A DNA stretch of 64,000 nucleotides from positions 620,001 to 684,000 of the forward strand of contig CAWIRE010000006.1 of assembly GCA_963838385.1 (NCBI GenBank), written 5' to 3'. This DNA comes from DAHUYF01 sp963838385 (GTDB taxonomy: Bacteria > Pseudomonadota > Alphaproteobacteria > ATCC43930 > CGMCC-115725). Position 1 is the stretch's first letter. Each line of letters starts with the position of its first letter. Shown here piece by piece: positions 49,429-56,982 of this stretch. Under the pieces are notes generated by a model. That model saw only the letters and a list, made by a program, of their open reading frames with translations. It was not told where the DNA came from and did not search any database. The position numbers and the translations under genes were made by a program.

Positions 49429-49905
49429 ATTTGGCGCAGGCTATATAGGTGGCGCCGACTCCAACTCATCGAACAGCGCCGTGCGGGGGAGGTGATGCTA
49501 CCTTGACGCGAACTCGGGCGCTCGACCTACATGGGAACAACTATTTAAATATGGACCGATCAGCATGAACTGTCAGATGTGTCGATGAAAGCGTTCTTGC
49601 GCTCCTTCGGCACTTTCACTGGGTTTGTGCTGAACCTGCTTGGCGCAGCCGGACTTAGTGACCAGGTTGCGACGTGGGCGCGCTGGTTATCCGTTGTCCA
49701 TCGCTATGTAGGCAACCCATTCATCTATCTTGGCTTGACGGTCGCTGGTTCGCTCGTGCTCGCCTTCACATGGGCCGAGATGCTGATGGCGCGAAAGCTC
49801 GCTAAAGCAGGCGGCGTAACGAGGCGTGAGTTCCCCGCGCAACTCAAACATTGGGATCGCGTTTCTTCATTCACAATCAGCCAAGTTGCCTGGCTGTGGG
49901 TCGAG

Positions 49906-51399
49906 CTAGTCGGCCCTGAACAAAGCGTTTTATGATCAGGGCGGCATCAGGGTGGTGATGCCCGCTTCGGCCGGGTCGGCCAGGAGGATGGCGAGAAGGC
50001 CGGCAAAAAAGAGCCTCAGATGGGCGAGGATGAGGCGGAGGTTGTGGCCGGCCGCGACGAGCAGGGCGTTGATGGCATCGCCGGCGGTTCCGAGCAGGTA
50101 ATTGCGATCGAGACTCCCGTCCGTTTTCATGTGGCCTATCATCGGCTCGATCGCGGCTCGGCGGCGCAGTTCGCGATGGATCGAGGGGGTTAAGCCTCGG
50201 CGCTGTCCGGAGAGGAAGACCCGTTCCTTGTGCGGGTAGTCGTGGCCGCGATAGCCCCTATCGACGTAGATCCGCTCCGGCGCGATGCCGGCGAGCGCGA
50301 CGATCTGCTCGACCGTCGTCGCCAGGGTGTGGCCATCATAGGGGTTGCCGGCGAGCGCTTTGGCGGCCAGCGCGAAGCCCTCGCGATTGGTCACCGCCAG
50401 TGAGACCTTGGCGCCGAACTCGTAGGCTTTGTTCGCCTTGCCTTTGGCGAGGCAGACGACCTCCGGCGCGTGCAAGCTGTAGAGCTTGTCCTTGCTGTGC
50501 CGTTCCTGCAGCAGAAGCCGCTCGACGAGCCCGAGCAAGCGCGCGAAGTGCCCGTTGAGGGCGGGGTTGGTAGAGGCTGCGACTTTGCGGGCGACGTTGC
50601 GATAGACCCGGCCGAGATAGGTCTTGAGCCGCTTCAGCTCGCGGCGCATCCGCCGCATCTGCCGGGCGTGGGCGTAACGCGCCACTTTGGCCGCCGCGCG
50701 CTTGGCCAGGCGCGTGTGTGCTTGCCGCAGTGCCACGCCATGGCGCTTTGCTTGGCGCACCAAAGCGCGGATCGCTTTGAGATAGAGCTGGCTGTCCGTG
50801 GGATGCGCGATCGCCTTGGGCTGAACCGTCGTGTCGACGATCACCCGTTCCAGGCTCGACGGCTTCACCGTTCCGCTCGCAAGCCCGGCCTGGATCGTCG
50901 CCGCCAGAAGCTTCTCCATGCCGGCAGGGCCGATCCGATTGCGCCAGCGGGTCAGCGAGCTCGGATCGCACGGCAGTTCGTGCTCGAAGTACTCGCAGCC
51001 ACACAGGAACTGCCAATAGGGGTTCTCCCGCCAACGCTCGCACACCGCCTCGTCCGACAGATCGTAGACGTGCTTCAGATAGCTCAACCCCACCATCAGC
51101 CGCGTCGGCTTTGCCGGCCGACCAAGCGGGCGATAGAAGCGACCGAACTCGCGATCGAAGCCACTCCACTCGATCATGCCGGCGAGCCGGTAGAGCTCGT
51201 GGCCTTGATCCAGCAGGTTCTCCAACCGGCTGCGGAACAGATCGGCACTCTCAGACGACTTCGGCGGCTTCGGTCCCATCGCAAAAACACCGGCTTTTGA
51301 GCGCGCGCTAGCGCAATCCCGGTATTCTACGATACTTCGTGAGTTGCGAGAATCCCTGCGCCGCAGGCGCTTGTGAGTTTTTCAAGGGCGACTAGCTAG
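49906..51399 (-). mobile_element. IS5-family insertion sequence with CTAG target duplication
   Basis: About 1.49 kb carrying a single transposase. CTAG flanks both ends (49906-49909 and 51396-51399). The ends are imperfect inverted repeats: TCGGCCCTGAACAAA at the left and, in reverse complement, TCGCCCTTGAAAAA at the right. Exact ends have a four-base ambiguity because CTAG occurs twice in tandem at the right. Confidence 0.85.
49936..51279 (-). CDS. IS5-family transposase
   Basis: A 447-residue DDE transposase. The N-terminal domain LYRLAGMIEWSGFDREFGRF ... PTRLMVGLSYLKHVYDLSDE and CDPSSLTRWRNRIG is the IS5 DUF772 region. The catalytic residues fall in VIVDTTVQPKAIAHPTD, IYVDRGYRGHDY and RRRAAIEPMIGHMKTDG. 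It is intact, so the insertion may be recent. Its gene is antisense to the interrupted host gene. Confidence 0.95.
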   Translation of the reverse strand: MGPKPPKSSESADLFRSRLENLLDQGHELYRLAGMIEWSGFDREFGRFYRPLGRPAKPTRLMVGLSYLKHVYDLSDEAVCERWRENPYWQFLCGCEYFEHELPCDPSSLTRWRNRIGPAGMEKLLAATIQAGLASGTVKPSSLERVIVDTTVQPKAIAHPTDSQLYLKAIRALVRQAKRHGVALRQAHTRLAKRAAAKVARYAHARQMRRMRRELKRLKTYLGRVYRNVARKVAASTNPALNGHFARLLGLVERLLLQERHSKDKLYSLHAPEVVCLAKGKANKAYEFGAKVSLAVTNREGFALAAKALAGNPYDGHTLATTVEQIVALAGIAPERIYVDRGYRGHDYPHKERVFLSGQRRGLTPSIHRELRRRAAIEPMIGHMKTDGSLDRNYLLGTAGDAINALLVAAGHNLRLILAHLRLFFAGLLAILLADPAEAGITTLMPP

Positions 51400-52040
51400 A
51401 GCCGCAGAACACCGAAGTCGCGGGAACTGCGGCTCATGCTGCGTTTCGCCGATTGCACGAAGATATTCACGCAGGGCGACTGGCTAAGAAGAGCGGCAAG
51501 TCGAATGTTCCGGATGGCATCGATGTTGATCGGCAGGAACTCGTGGACTATGCGCTCGACATAGAGGAACGGCCGGCCTTCCTTTTTCCGCACGAACGAG
51601 GTTTGCGCGGCTTATGGCGTCGTCGCTTCCACCGTCTAGTCTCCAATAGCGTAGTGCGAAACTACTATATAACCAAGCTCACCGAATTCGATATTGGGGC
51701 GGCGTTGTGGGCGAGCCAGAACAGCATTTCGGCGCGGGAGGCGATCGATCAGTTTCGAACGGACCTGATGTTCAATCTTGCAAGTGGCGAGGTGCGCGCT
51801 GTTGCTAGGAAAACGATTGACGGCATCGCTTTCGATTTCGAAGAAATTCCAAGGCGTAAGTGGAAGCATCTGACGCTGCCGACTTTTTCAAATTCGATGT
51901 GCGGAAACGGCGAGGACTATACTGATATCCGACTCAAGTTCCCGAAAAAGAAACCCACCGAAACTCCAGCTCCTTGACCTCACGCCCTCCTCTGTGCTGA
52001 ATCACCCTCGTCGGGGGGACATCAGCAGCCGGAGGCCGCT

Positions 52041-52259
52041 ATGCCCGACATCGACAACCTCGCCTTTGCTATCCGCTTCGCCCTTGTCCACGGCACCATC
52101 AGCCGTGAGGCGCGCAAAGCCATCCGTTCGCTCTCCGACCACGATCTCGATTTCATGTACAAGACGGTCGCGGATCACCTGCGGCTCTGCCGTTGGCGGC
52201 AGCTCCCGCCCGATCCGATCGGACCGAGCGCGCCGTGGGCGAAGATGCCGGGAAGATAA
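52041..52259 (+). CDS. Small hypothetical protein
   Basis: A 72-residue alpha-helical protein, MPDIDNLAFAIRFALVHGTI, with ISREARKAIRSLSDHDLDFM and YKTVADHLRLCRW. CCGGAGG precedes the ATG at a good distance, so it is likely a real gene. No family is recognised. It lies 64 bases after the split gene. Confidence 0.5.
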   Translation: MPDIDNLAFAIRFALVHGTISREARKAIRSLSDHDLDFMYKTVADHLRLCRWRQLPPDPIGPSAPWAKMPGR

Positions 52260-52370
52260 CCGGAAGTAGCGGCACGCCCTGAGATCGCACCCAGCAGTCA
52301 GATTTGGCGGGGCGGTCGGCGTTCTGAACGGATTCCTGGCTTTGCGAAGAGATCCCGCTTGGCCGCCCCG

Positions 52371-53618
52371 TCATGCCGCAAGGTTGTTTTCGCGATTTTC
52401 TATCTGGTGCGAGATCACCATGTCGGCCACGCCGAAAGTGTCGGCAATATCCTCGATCGGCTCGCCTCTCGAACGCATCTCCAAAACCGGCCTCACTGGC
52501 GCCAAAAATTCGGCAGCGAACGCACGTCCAAGTGCCTGACGATACGTTCCCGACTGCTCGGTCACAGGCGAGCGACGCCCAGCGGCAAAATGAATAGCAT
52601 CGCCGAACGTCCGCGCTACCGCAAAGAGCGTGTTGGCGGGATTGCGACTGCCTCCGACAATCGCCTGCGGCCTGCCGGGCTGAATGCGAGACACGCCGCG
52701 AAGTCCGGTCGCCGATGGTTCAGTTGCGCGGAAGCGGGCGTTCCCTAGGCGTCTTGCCAGCGTAGGCAAATCGCCGACGGGTTCGGATTCGGAGAAACCT
52801 AGCAGCTTACGAACCTTGCGCGCCGATGTGTATCCAGCGCTCCACGCAGCGTCCGCAGTCTTACGGAATCGAATTTCGCGTCGACACTCTTCGATCGCGG
52901 GAAGCAAGGACCATTCGCCGGGTTGCCGTTCGGCCTCTTTAAGCCAACCGATTGCGTTCGTAATCGCTTGTGGTCTCAAGCCGGCAAGAAACTCCTCAAG
53001 GTCATCGTTCTCAAAGAACGCCGAGGCGGCGTCAATGGCGCCTGCAGCAGCTTCGTCACACGTGTAAGGATCCACGCCTAGCGCGCCAGCCGCTTTGCAG
53101 AATGCATGTTCCTGTGGATCGTCCAGTGACTCCGCGATCTTGGTCCAACGGACTGAAAGCGGAGTCCCATCAACGCCCTCGCTTTCCAGGCGCTTCTGGA
53201 CATCTTCCACGAAAAGTGTCAGGTCCCTCTGGAAGGCTTGAACAGTGACAGACTCCGATGCCTTCGTCACGAACTCGACCGGCGGATTATGATAAACGAA
53301 CGGCTCACATTTCACATCGATAGACCCGTTGCCAATAGCCGTGATCGAAATGTCCGGAAGAGCAAAGCCGGCACGCATGGATCGCAAATAGGTCGTGTGC
53401 CCACGCTGGTACGCGAGCGTCCACCAGCGATAGGCAATTGCCTCCGCCAACGAATAGACCGGCGCAACAACATGATCGACCACCGTATGCCCTCCGGGCG
53501 GAGCTCGCATATCGGTGGCTATCCGGTTCCCGATTGTGATGTGGATGCGCGCAACCGTTGCTGACTCCTCGACAGCAGCATTCGGGCCACGCGGGAGCCA
53601 GCTAGCTGAAATTCGCAT
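52371..53618 (-). CDS. ImmA/IrrE-like protein lacking the zinc motif
   Basis: A 415-residue protein. The C-terminal half follows the ImmA/IrrE (DUF955) layout: RQALGRAFAAEFLAPVRPVL and EPIEDIADTFGVADMVISHQ match the region after the active site. Where HExxH is expected the sequence reads TLFAVARTFGDAIHF, so metalloprotease activity is doubtful. The N-terminal 250 residues are unrecognised, with GNRIATDMRAPPGGHTVVDH and FENDDLEEFLAGLRPQAITN. The ATG is 17 bases inside the end of the upstream gene, so the pair is coupled. Candidate role: regulator or sensor of an accessory (possibly defence or toxin-antitoxin) module. Confidence 0.65.
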   Translation of the reverse strand: MRISASWLPRGPNAAVEESATVARIHITIGNRIATDMRAPPGGHTVVDHVVAPVYSLAEAIAYRWWTLAYQRGHTTYLRSMRAGFALPDISITAIGNGSIDVKCEPFVYHNPPVEFVTKASESVTVQAFQRDLTLFVEDVQKRLESEGVDGTPLSVRWTKIAESLDDPQEHAFCKAAGALGVDPYTCDEAAAGAIDAASAFFENDDLEEFLAGLRPQAITNAIGWLKEAERQPGEWSLLPAIEECRREIRFRKTADAAWSAGYTSARKVRKLLGFSESEPVGDLPTLARRLGNARFRATEPSATGLRGVSRIQPGRPQAIVGGSRNPANTLFAVARTFGDAIHFAAGRRSPVTEQSGTYRQALGRAFAAEFLAPVRPVLEMRSRGEPIEDIADTFGVADMVISHQIENRENNLAA

Positions 53619-54255
53619 GCCACTCATCCTGATCGATCGGCCAACCCTTGTATTCCGCCGGTGCATCCGCGCCGCCGGCTTTCGTGAGCCTTCCGTGCCA
53701 ATATTGGCCATTATCGTCTCGGTGCCAAATGCTACGCGGAAAGTCGCCATCCCATATCGTCGGATCAAACTGCGACTTTCGGATCGCCGTCTGGACCCAA
53801 TGAGTTGCGCGTTCTCTTTCTTCGTCCCTGACTAGCGGGCAAATGGTCGCGTTCTGACGTTGATCCTCCGGATCAGCATGCGGGTTCCTTCTAGGTCGTG
53901 GCAGCCCAAGCCACGACCGATGCTCCTTGTGCTCTACACTTCCGGTGTAGATTGCTCGTTTCGCGAGCGCATCCAGTTCGGCAGATGTGAGAAGTTGGAA
54001 GTCATAATGCGGCGTGGCCTTTTCATCGTGCAGGATATGGGGTGCGGGCCACGGTGTTCGCAGGCCAGTGCCGCCCCGGCCGTGCCAGCTCCCAACAAGC
54101 TTCCGTCGCCCCGGTTCCATTGCTGCGGCAATCACCCGCCACACTAGACCCTGAAAGAGCACCGCCCGCGACCGCTCCGGCCCCGCCGGTCCGATAGGTT
54201 GGTCCCTCCTGCGGCTCGCATGCCATCTATTTGATTTTCCTAGATTATCCGCCAT
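53602..54255 (-). CDS. Hypothetical partner of the IrrE-like protein
   Basis: Up to 217 residues; the first 70 are Arg/Gly-rich and may not be translated (an internal ATG lies at 54120). The C-terminal core is well formed: AIYTGSVEHKEHRSWLGLPR, NPHADPEDQRQNATICPLV, FDPTIWDGDFPRSIWHRD and EYKGWPIDQDEW. I recall similar blocks from uncharacterised bacterial proteins but cannot name a family. The gene overlaps the IrrE-like gene by 17 bases. Confidence 0.55.
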   Translation of the reverse strand: MADNLGKSNRWHASRRRDQPIGPAGPERSRAVLFQGLVWRVIAAAMEPGRRKLVGSWHGRGGTGLRTPWPAPHILHDEKATPHYDFQLLTSAELDALAKRAIYTGSVEHKEHRSWLGLPRPRRNPHADPEDQRQNATICPLVRDEERERATHWVQTAIRKSQFDPTIWDGDFPRSIWHRDDNGQYWHGRLTKAGGADAPAEYKGWPIDQDEWHANFS

Positions 54256-54546
54256 CGAAGATCAAGGGCGAACAAGCTGGCACGAACGTCAAATGAGCCA
54301 TAATCATATAAGATGTCCCAACAAGCCGTAAAGATGGGCTGGCCGGCGCTCCTGGGGCGGGAGCTGACGCGGCGAACGCCCCCCGCTTGGCGCGTCATTG
54401 GCGCTCGGCCGCCTCGAGGGCGCACTCTTGGGGCAGTTGGGCGCCGCGATTTGGTGAGCGCCATCGTCCTTCAGGTCGGCGGTGGATCAGGGATAGCGAT
54501 CGGCACGAACGCCCCTCTCCGCGCGACCAAACTTGAACTCGTTGAA
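54256..54546. other. Intergenic stretch inside the island
   Basis: 291 bases between the cyclase-like gene and the partner gene. Open frames here lack ribosome sites or families. It presumably holds the promoter of the partner/IrrE-like pair. No repeat or RNA gene is seen. Confidence 0.4.
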
Positions 54547-55272
54547 TCAATTCGCGAGCCAAGCAACCTTCGACCATTGCCGAAGGTGCAATCCACCGTC
54601 ACTAAGAAGCTGCTCGATGACGGATCGGCTTTTTGTGAAGAATCCATGGGTTCCGCGATCAAGCAAGTCGTTTTCCGGAAAGAAGAAAAGGTCGAGAAAA
54701 AACACGCCATCACGGTCCTGCTTGATCAGGTCTCTCATCGCAAGGTCGTTCGGAGGGACGTATGTGGTCTGCCACTCGCGGGCAACTTCTGGGCTGACTG
54801 CGACGCGCGCGACCCCAGCTAACTCGTGCTCTAGGTGGTAGGCGTCTATAACGCCCGGGCCAAACATGACGCTCCCCTTGTGATATACTTGACCTTTCGC
54901 CACGCCGCCTCGCGCGAGCGTTCCCAATTCGAGGAGGCGCTGGCATAGGACCATTGTACCCATCACGACTGCATAGAGATTGCTCATCCTGTACGCGGTC
55001 TCCGGCATCGTAATGACGATGGTGTCCGAGAATGCGGCCCATTGGACATCTGAAATGTCAAAAAAGGTCGCTGCTCCTCGCGCATCGAGGGCTGCATTCT
55101 CGATGACCGAATGGATATCGATGAGCTGGTCGAAGACAGAGTGATCGTCCGTGATCCTCGCGACCTTTGCTTCGAAGCCGAGGATATCTATGAACGACAC
55201 GTAGCGTGGTCTGTACTCGGGAGGCAACGGCATTAATGCAGTATAAGCCAGATCGGTGAAAGCGGCATCCAA
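54547..55272 (-). CDS. Divergent nucleotidyl-cyclase-fold protein
   Basis: A 241-residue protein whose order of motifs follows the class III cyclase domain. YVSFIDILGFEAKVARI corresponds to the first metal-binding Asp loop, WAAFSDTIVIT to the second Asp, and LARGGVAKGQVYHKGSVMFG followed by VIDAYHLEHELAGVARVAVS to the substrate-binding and dimer part. Both metal-binding aspartates are kept. No receptor or effector domain is fused. Related cyclase-like proteins are known from defence settings (Pycsar PycC); whether this one makes cNMPs is unproven. A second ATG lies at 55233. It is the last gene before the right attachment repeat. Confidence 0.6.
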   Translation of the reverse strand: MDAAFTDLAYTALMPLPPEYRPRYVSFIDILGFEAKVARITDDHSVFDQLIDIHSVIENAALDARGAATFFDISDVQWAAFSDTIVITMPETAYRMSNLYAVVMGTMVLCQRLLELGTLARGGVAKGQVYHKGSVMFGPGVIDAYHLEHELAGVARVAVSPEVAREWQTTYVPPNDLAMRDLIKQDRDGVFFLDLFFFPENDLLDRGTHGFFTKSRSVIEQLLSDGGLHLRQWSKVAWLAN

Positions 55273-55356
55273 GGCGATAAGGATGCGCCCGCGGCTGAAT
55301 GCAGCACGGAGGCAACACGGAGGCCGGAAAACGGCGAAAACCTAGGGTCGTACCAT

Positions 55357-55404
55357 ACTGCAAATCCTCGTACAGCGGTTCGAATTCCGCTTCCGGCCTC
55401 CACC
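55357..55404 (+). repeat. Right attachment repeat (attR), fragment of tRNA-Cys
   Basis: 48 bases identical to the tRNA-Cys gene from the anticodon loop to two bases after CCA. The 5' half of the tRNA (acceptor GGCCGGA, D-arm) is absent, so this is not a functional tRNA. Confidence 0.9.
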
Positions 55405-55582
55405 TTCCGCGGCCCCGGCCGCAGGAGCCAAGCTCCATCGGAGCGGTTGCAGCCCCCCGGAGGAGCGACTTTATCGAAATCGATGAGGCACTTAGGATGT
55501 GACGGCGCGTCCGCATGCCGCTCCAGGGAACAAAGAGCGCCGGAGGACCGTTCGGCGTTCGTGGGTCGGGAGGGGGCACGGC

Positions 55583-55813
55583 ATGAAAACGGTCGAGGAG
55601 TATCTGCGCCACGCCGTCGAATGCGACGCGCTCGCGCGCAAGGCGGTGTCGCCCGAGCAGCGCGAGATGATCGCGCATATGGCCGATACCTGGCGCATGC
55701 TCGCCCGCCAGCGCAAGACGATCATCCTCAGCGGCGGCGCCGCGCATGAACCGCAGGCGGCCGCCGACCGCGACGCGGCTTCGCTCGTCCCGGCAGCCGG
55801 CCGCTCGCGCTGA
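55583..55813 (+). CDS. Small helical hypothetical protein
   Basis: A 76-residue protein, MKTVEEYLRHAVECDALARK, with SPEQREMIAHMADTWRMLAR and a hydrophilic tail. The MxTxEEYLxHAxECxxLAR type is a frequent small-protein pattern in alphaproteobacteria, with no function known. The start ATG follows GGGAGGGGG. It lies just outside the island. Confidence 0.75.
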   Translation: MKTVEEYLRHAVECDALARKAVSPEQREMIAHMADTWRMLARQRKTIILSGGAAHEPQAAADRDAASLVPAAGRSR

Positions 55814-55894
55814 CCGCGACCGGGTGGAGTAGCGCGCCGCCGGACGCTCTGTTATAAGGCCGCTGCCATGCCCAATTGGGCAGCAGGCCGCTGA

Positions 55895-55969
55895 TCCCGG
55901 GTAGCTCAGTGGTAGAGCAAGCGGCTGTTAACCGCTTGGCCGGGGGTTCGAATCCCTCCCCGGGAGCCA
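55895..55969 (+). tRNA. tRNA-Asn (GTT)
   Basis: Acceptor TCCCGGG pairs with CCCGGGA, then G and encoded CCA. The anticodon stem AGCGG/CCGCT holds the loop CTGTTAA with anticodon GTT. The T-arm is GGGGGTTCGAATCCCTC. Confidence 0.98.
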
Positions 55970-56108
55970 ATGAAGACAAGGGGGTTGAGCCGCCGCGCTC
56001 AACCCCTTTGTATTGGTTGTCATTGCGGCGCCATCTTCTCCTCGCCGGCGTTCCCCTTGAGTGCCGCGTCGTCCGGCGGCGCTGACGCAGCGAAGCGAGG
56101 AACCCGAC

Positions 56109-56474
56109 ATGGCCGAGAACCCCACCCGACCCGCGCTCACGGTCGCGGCCATGCTGTTGCTCGCCGCGTGCGCCCGGACCCAGCTCGGCGCGGATCTGCA
56201 CGCCGCCGGGGCGGACTGCCGGACGCAGCAGTTCAACGACAAATCCGCGCTGGTCGCTTGCCTCAACGCGCACGAGCGCCCGGTCTGGGCCAAGGACGAC
56301 CCCGCCACGCTCGACATCTACGATCAGTTCGCCCGGCACCGCGCCACGCTGGCGCAGCAATACGACAGCCACGCCATCACCGAGCAGCAATACCGCGCGC
56401 AGCTCGATCAGCTCGAAGCCAATTCGCGGGCCGAGCTCGCGCAGCGGCGCAAGCAGACCGCTGCGACGCCCTGA
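56109..56474 (+). CDS. Small lipoprotein, unknown
   Basis: A 121-residue protein with a signal peptide ending in the lipobox LLAAC (MAENPTRPALTVAAMLLLAA then C). The mature part has two cysteines (ADCRTQQF, VACLNAH) and a Gln/Arg-rich helix (SHAITEQQYRAQLDQLEANS). Envelope-located; no family recognised. It is followed by a strong hairpin. Confidence 0.75.
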   Translation: MAENPTRPALTVAAMLLLAACARTQLGADLHAAGADCRTQQFNDKSALVACLNAHERPVWAKDDPATLDIYDQFARHRATLAQQYDSHAITEQQYRAQLDQLEANSRAELAQRRKQTAATP

Positions 56475-56478
56475 AAAG

Positions 56479-56509
56479 CGCGGACGGCGGCCGCAAGGGG
56501 CCGCCGTCC
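56479..56509. terminator. GC hairpin after the lipoprotein gene
   Basis: Arms GCGGACGGCGGCC and GGCCGCCGTCCGC around GCAAG/GG, with no T-run. It sits between two convergent small lipoprotein genes, so it may serve both. Confidence 0.55.
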
Positions 56510-56537
56510 GCATCGCCTTTGCAACGAACGAGGTCGT

Positions 56538-56699
56538 TCAGCAGCGATAGGCGCCGCCGCTCAGCACCGCCGGGCTGCCGTTGGGACATACCACGTTGGC
56601 GCCTTGAGGCACGATGACCGTGGGCTGTGGCGACGGACAACTGCAGGAACAGGCGGCGAGCGCCGCGGTGGACAGAAGCATGACCAGCCAATGACGCAT
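56538..56699 (-). CDS. Small Cys-rich lipoprotein, 53 residues
   Basis: MRHWLVMLLSTAALAAC is a short signal peptide with a lipobox; the mature chain CSCSCPSPQPTVIVPQGA to GGAYRC has five more cysteines. GAGGTGCCC precedes the ATG. Envelope-located, unknown function. It is too short to be found by most length cut-offs, but the lipobox makes it convincing. Confidence 0.65.
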   Translation of the reverse strand: MRHWLVMLLSTAALAACSCSCPSPQPTVIVPQGANVVCPNGSPAVLSGGAYRC

Positions 56700-56904
56700 G
56701 GGCACCTCGTTGAGGGGTCGCTACGTCAGGTGGAACAGGGCGCCGCGCGGGGACGTTCCGCGCGGCGGCAAGAAAAAAACACGCGGACCCGCCGTCGCCA
56801 TGTGACGCTGTCGTCGGACGAGCGCGTCGCACGTAGCGCGTCATCGCTGGCGCCCGCACCGCGGTGACCGGCCGCATAGGCCACCGCAATGCGGCCAGCC
56901 GGAA

Positions 56905-56982
56905 CCGTGCGGGCTCTCGCGGTTGCTGACGCAACCGCTGGCGCCCGCCGGCGACGAGCGCTACGCGCTCGCGCTAGCGCTA
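56905..56982 (-). repeat. TAG-anchored triple-hairpin repeat, copy D (LOG gene 3' end)
   Basis: From the LOG gene TAG: hairpin 1 GAGCGC-GTA-GCGCTC (both arms changed compared with copy A, pairing kept), hairpin 2 built on GGCGGGCGCC, hairpin 3 GCGGTTGC-GTCA-GCAACCGC and the tail GAGAGCCCGCACGGTTCC. A degraded fragment of the same element lies upstream near 56840-56900. Confidence 0.85.

Larger units (their letters stand above)
49579..51977 (+). pseudogene. Membrane-anchored protein gene split by an IS5-family element
   Basis: The left part (from GTG, MSMKAFLRSFGTFTGFVLNL) has two hydrophobic segments (FTGFVLNLLGAAGL; FIYLGLTVAGSLVLAFTWAE) and reaches AWLWVEL at 49908. The right part begins after the element and continues EPQNTEVAGTAAHAAFRRLH, PAFLFPHERGLRGLWRRRFH to PKKKPTETPAP. 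Removing the element with one CTAG copy restores a single 303-codon frame. The restored ISQVAWLWVELEP and PAFLFP blocks resemble a common uncharacterised domain. The gene is inactive as it stands. Confidence 0.8.
47448..55404. mobile_element. Genomic island integrated at tRNA-Cys
   Basis: About 7.9 kb between two exact 48-bp direct repeats of the tRNA 3' half. The interior has visibly lower GC, many small unrecognised ORFs, an IS5-family element inside a gene and several accessory-type genes, and none of the syntenic housekeeping genes. No tyrosine or serine recombinase was found, so the element is probably non-autonomous or has lost its integrase. Confidence 0.85.

Noticed and set aside
49429..49578. 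Possible promoter or RNA gene before the split membrane gene
   Set aside because: No stable structure or clear -35/-10 pair could be picked out with confidence.
55357..55404. Second tRNA-Cys gene
   Set aside because: Only the 3' half is present; it lacks the acceptor 5' strand and D-arm, so it is an attachment-site copy.
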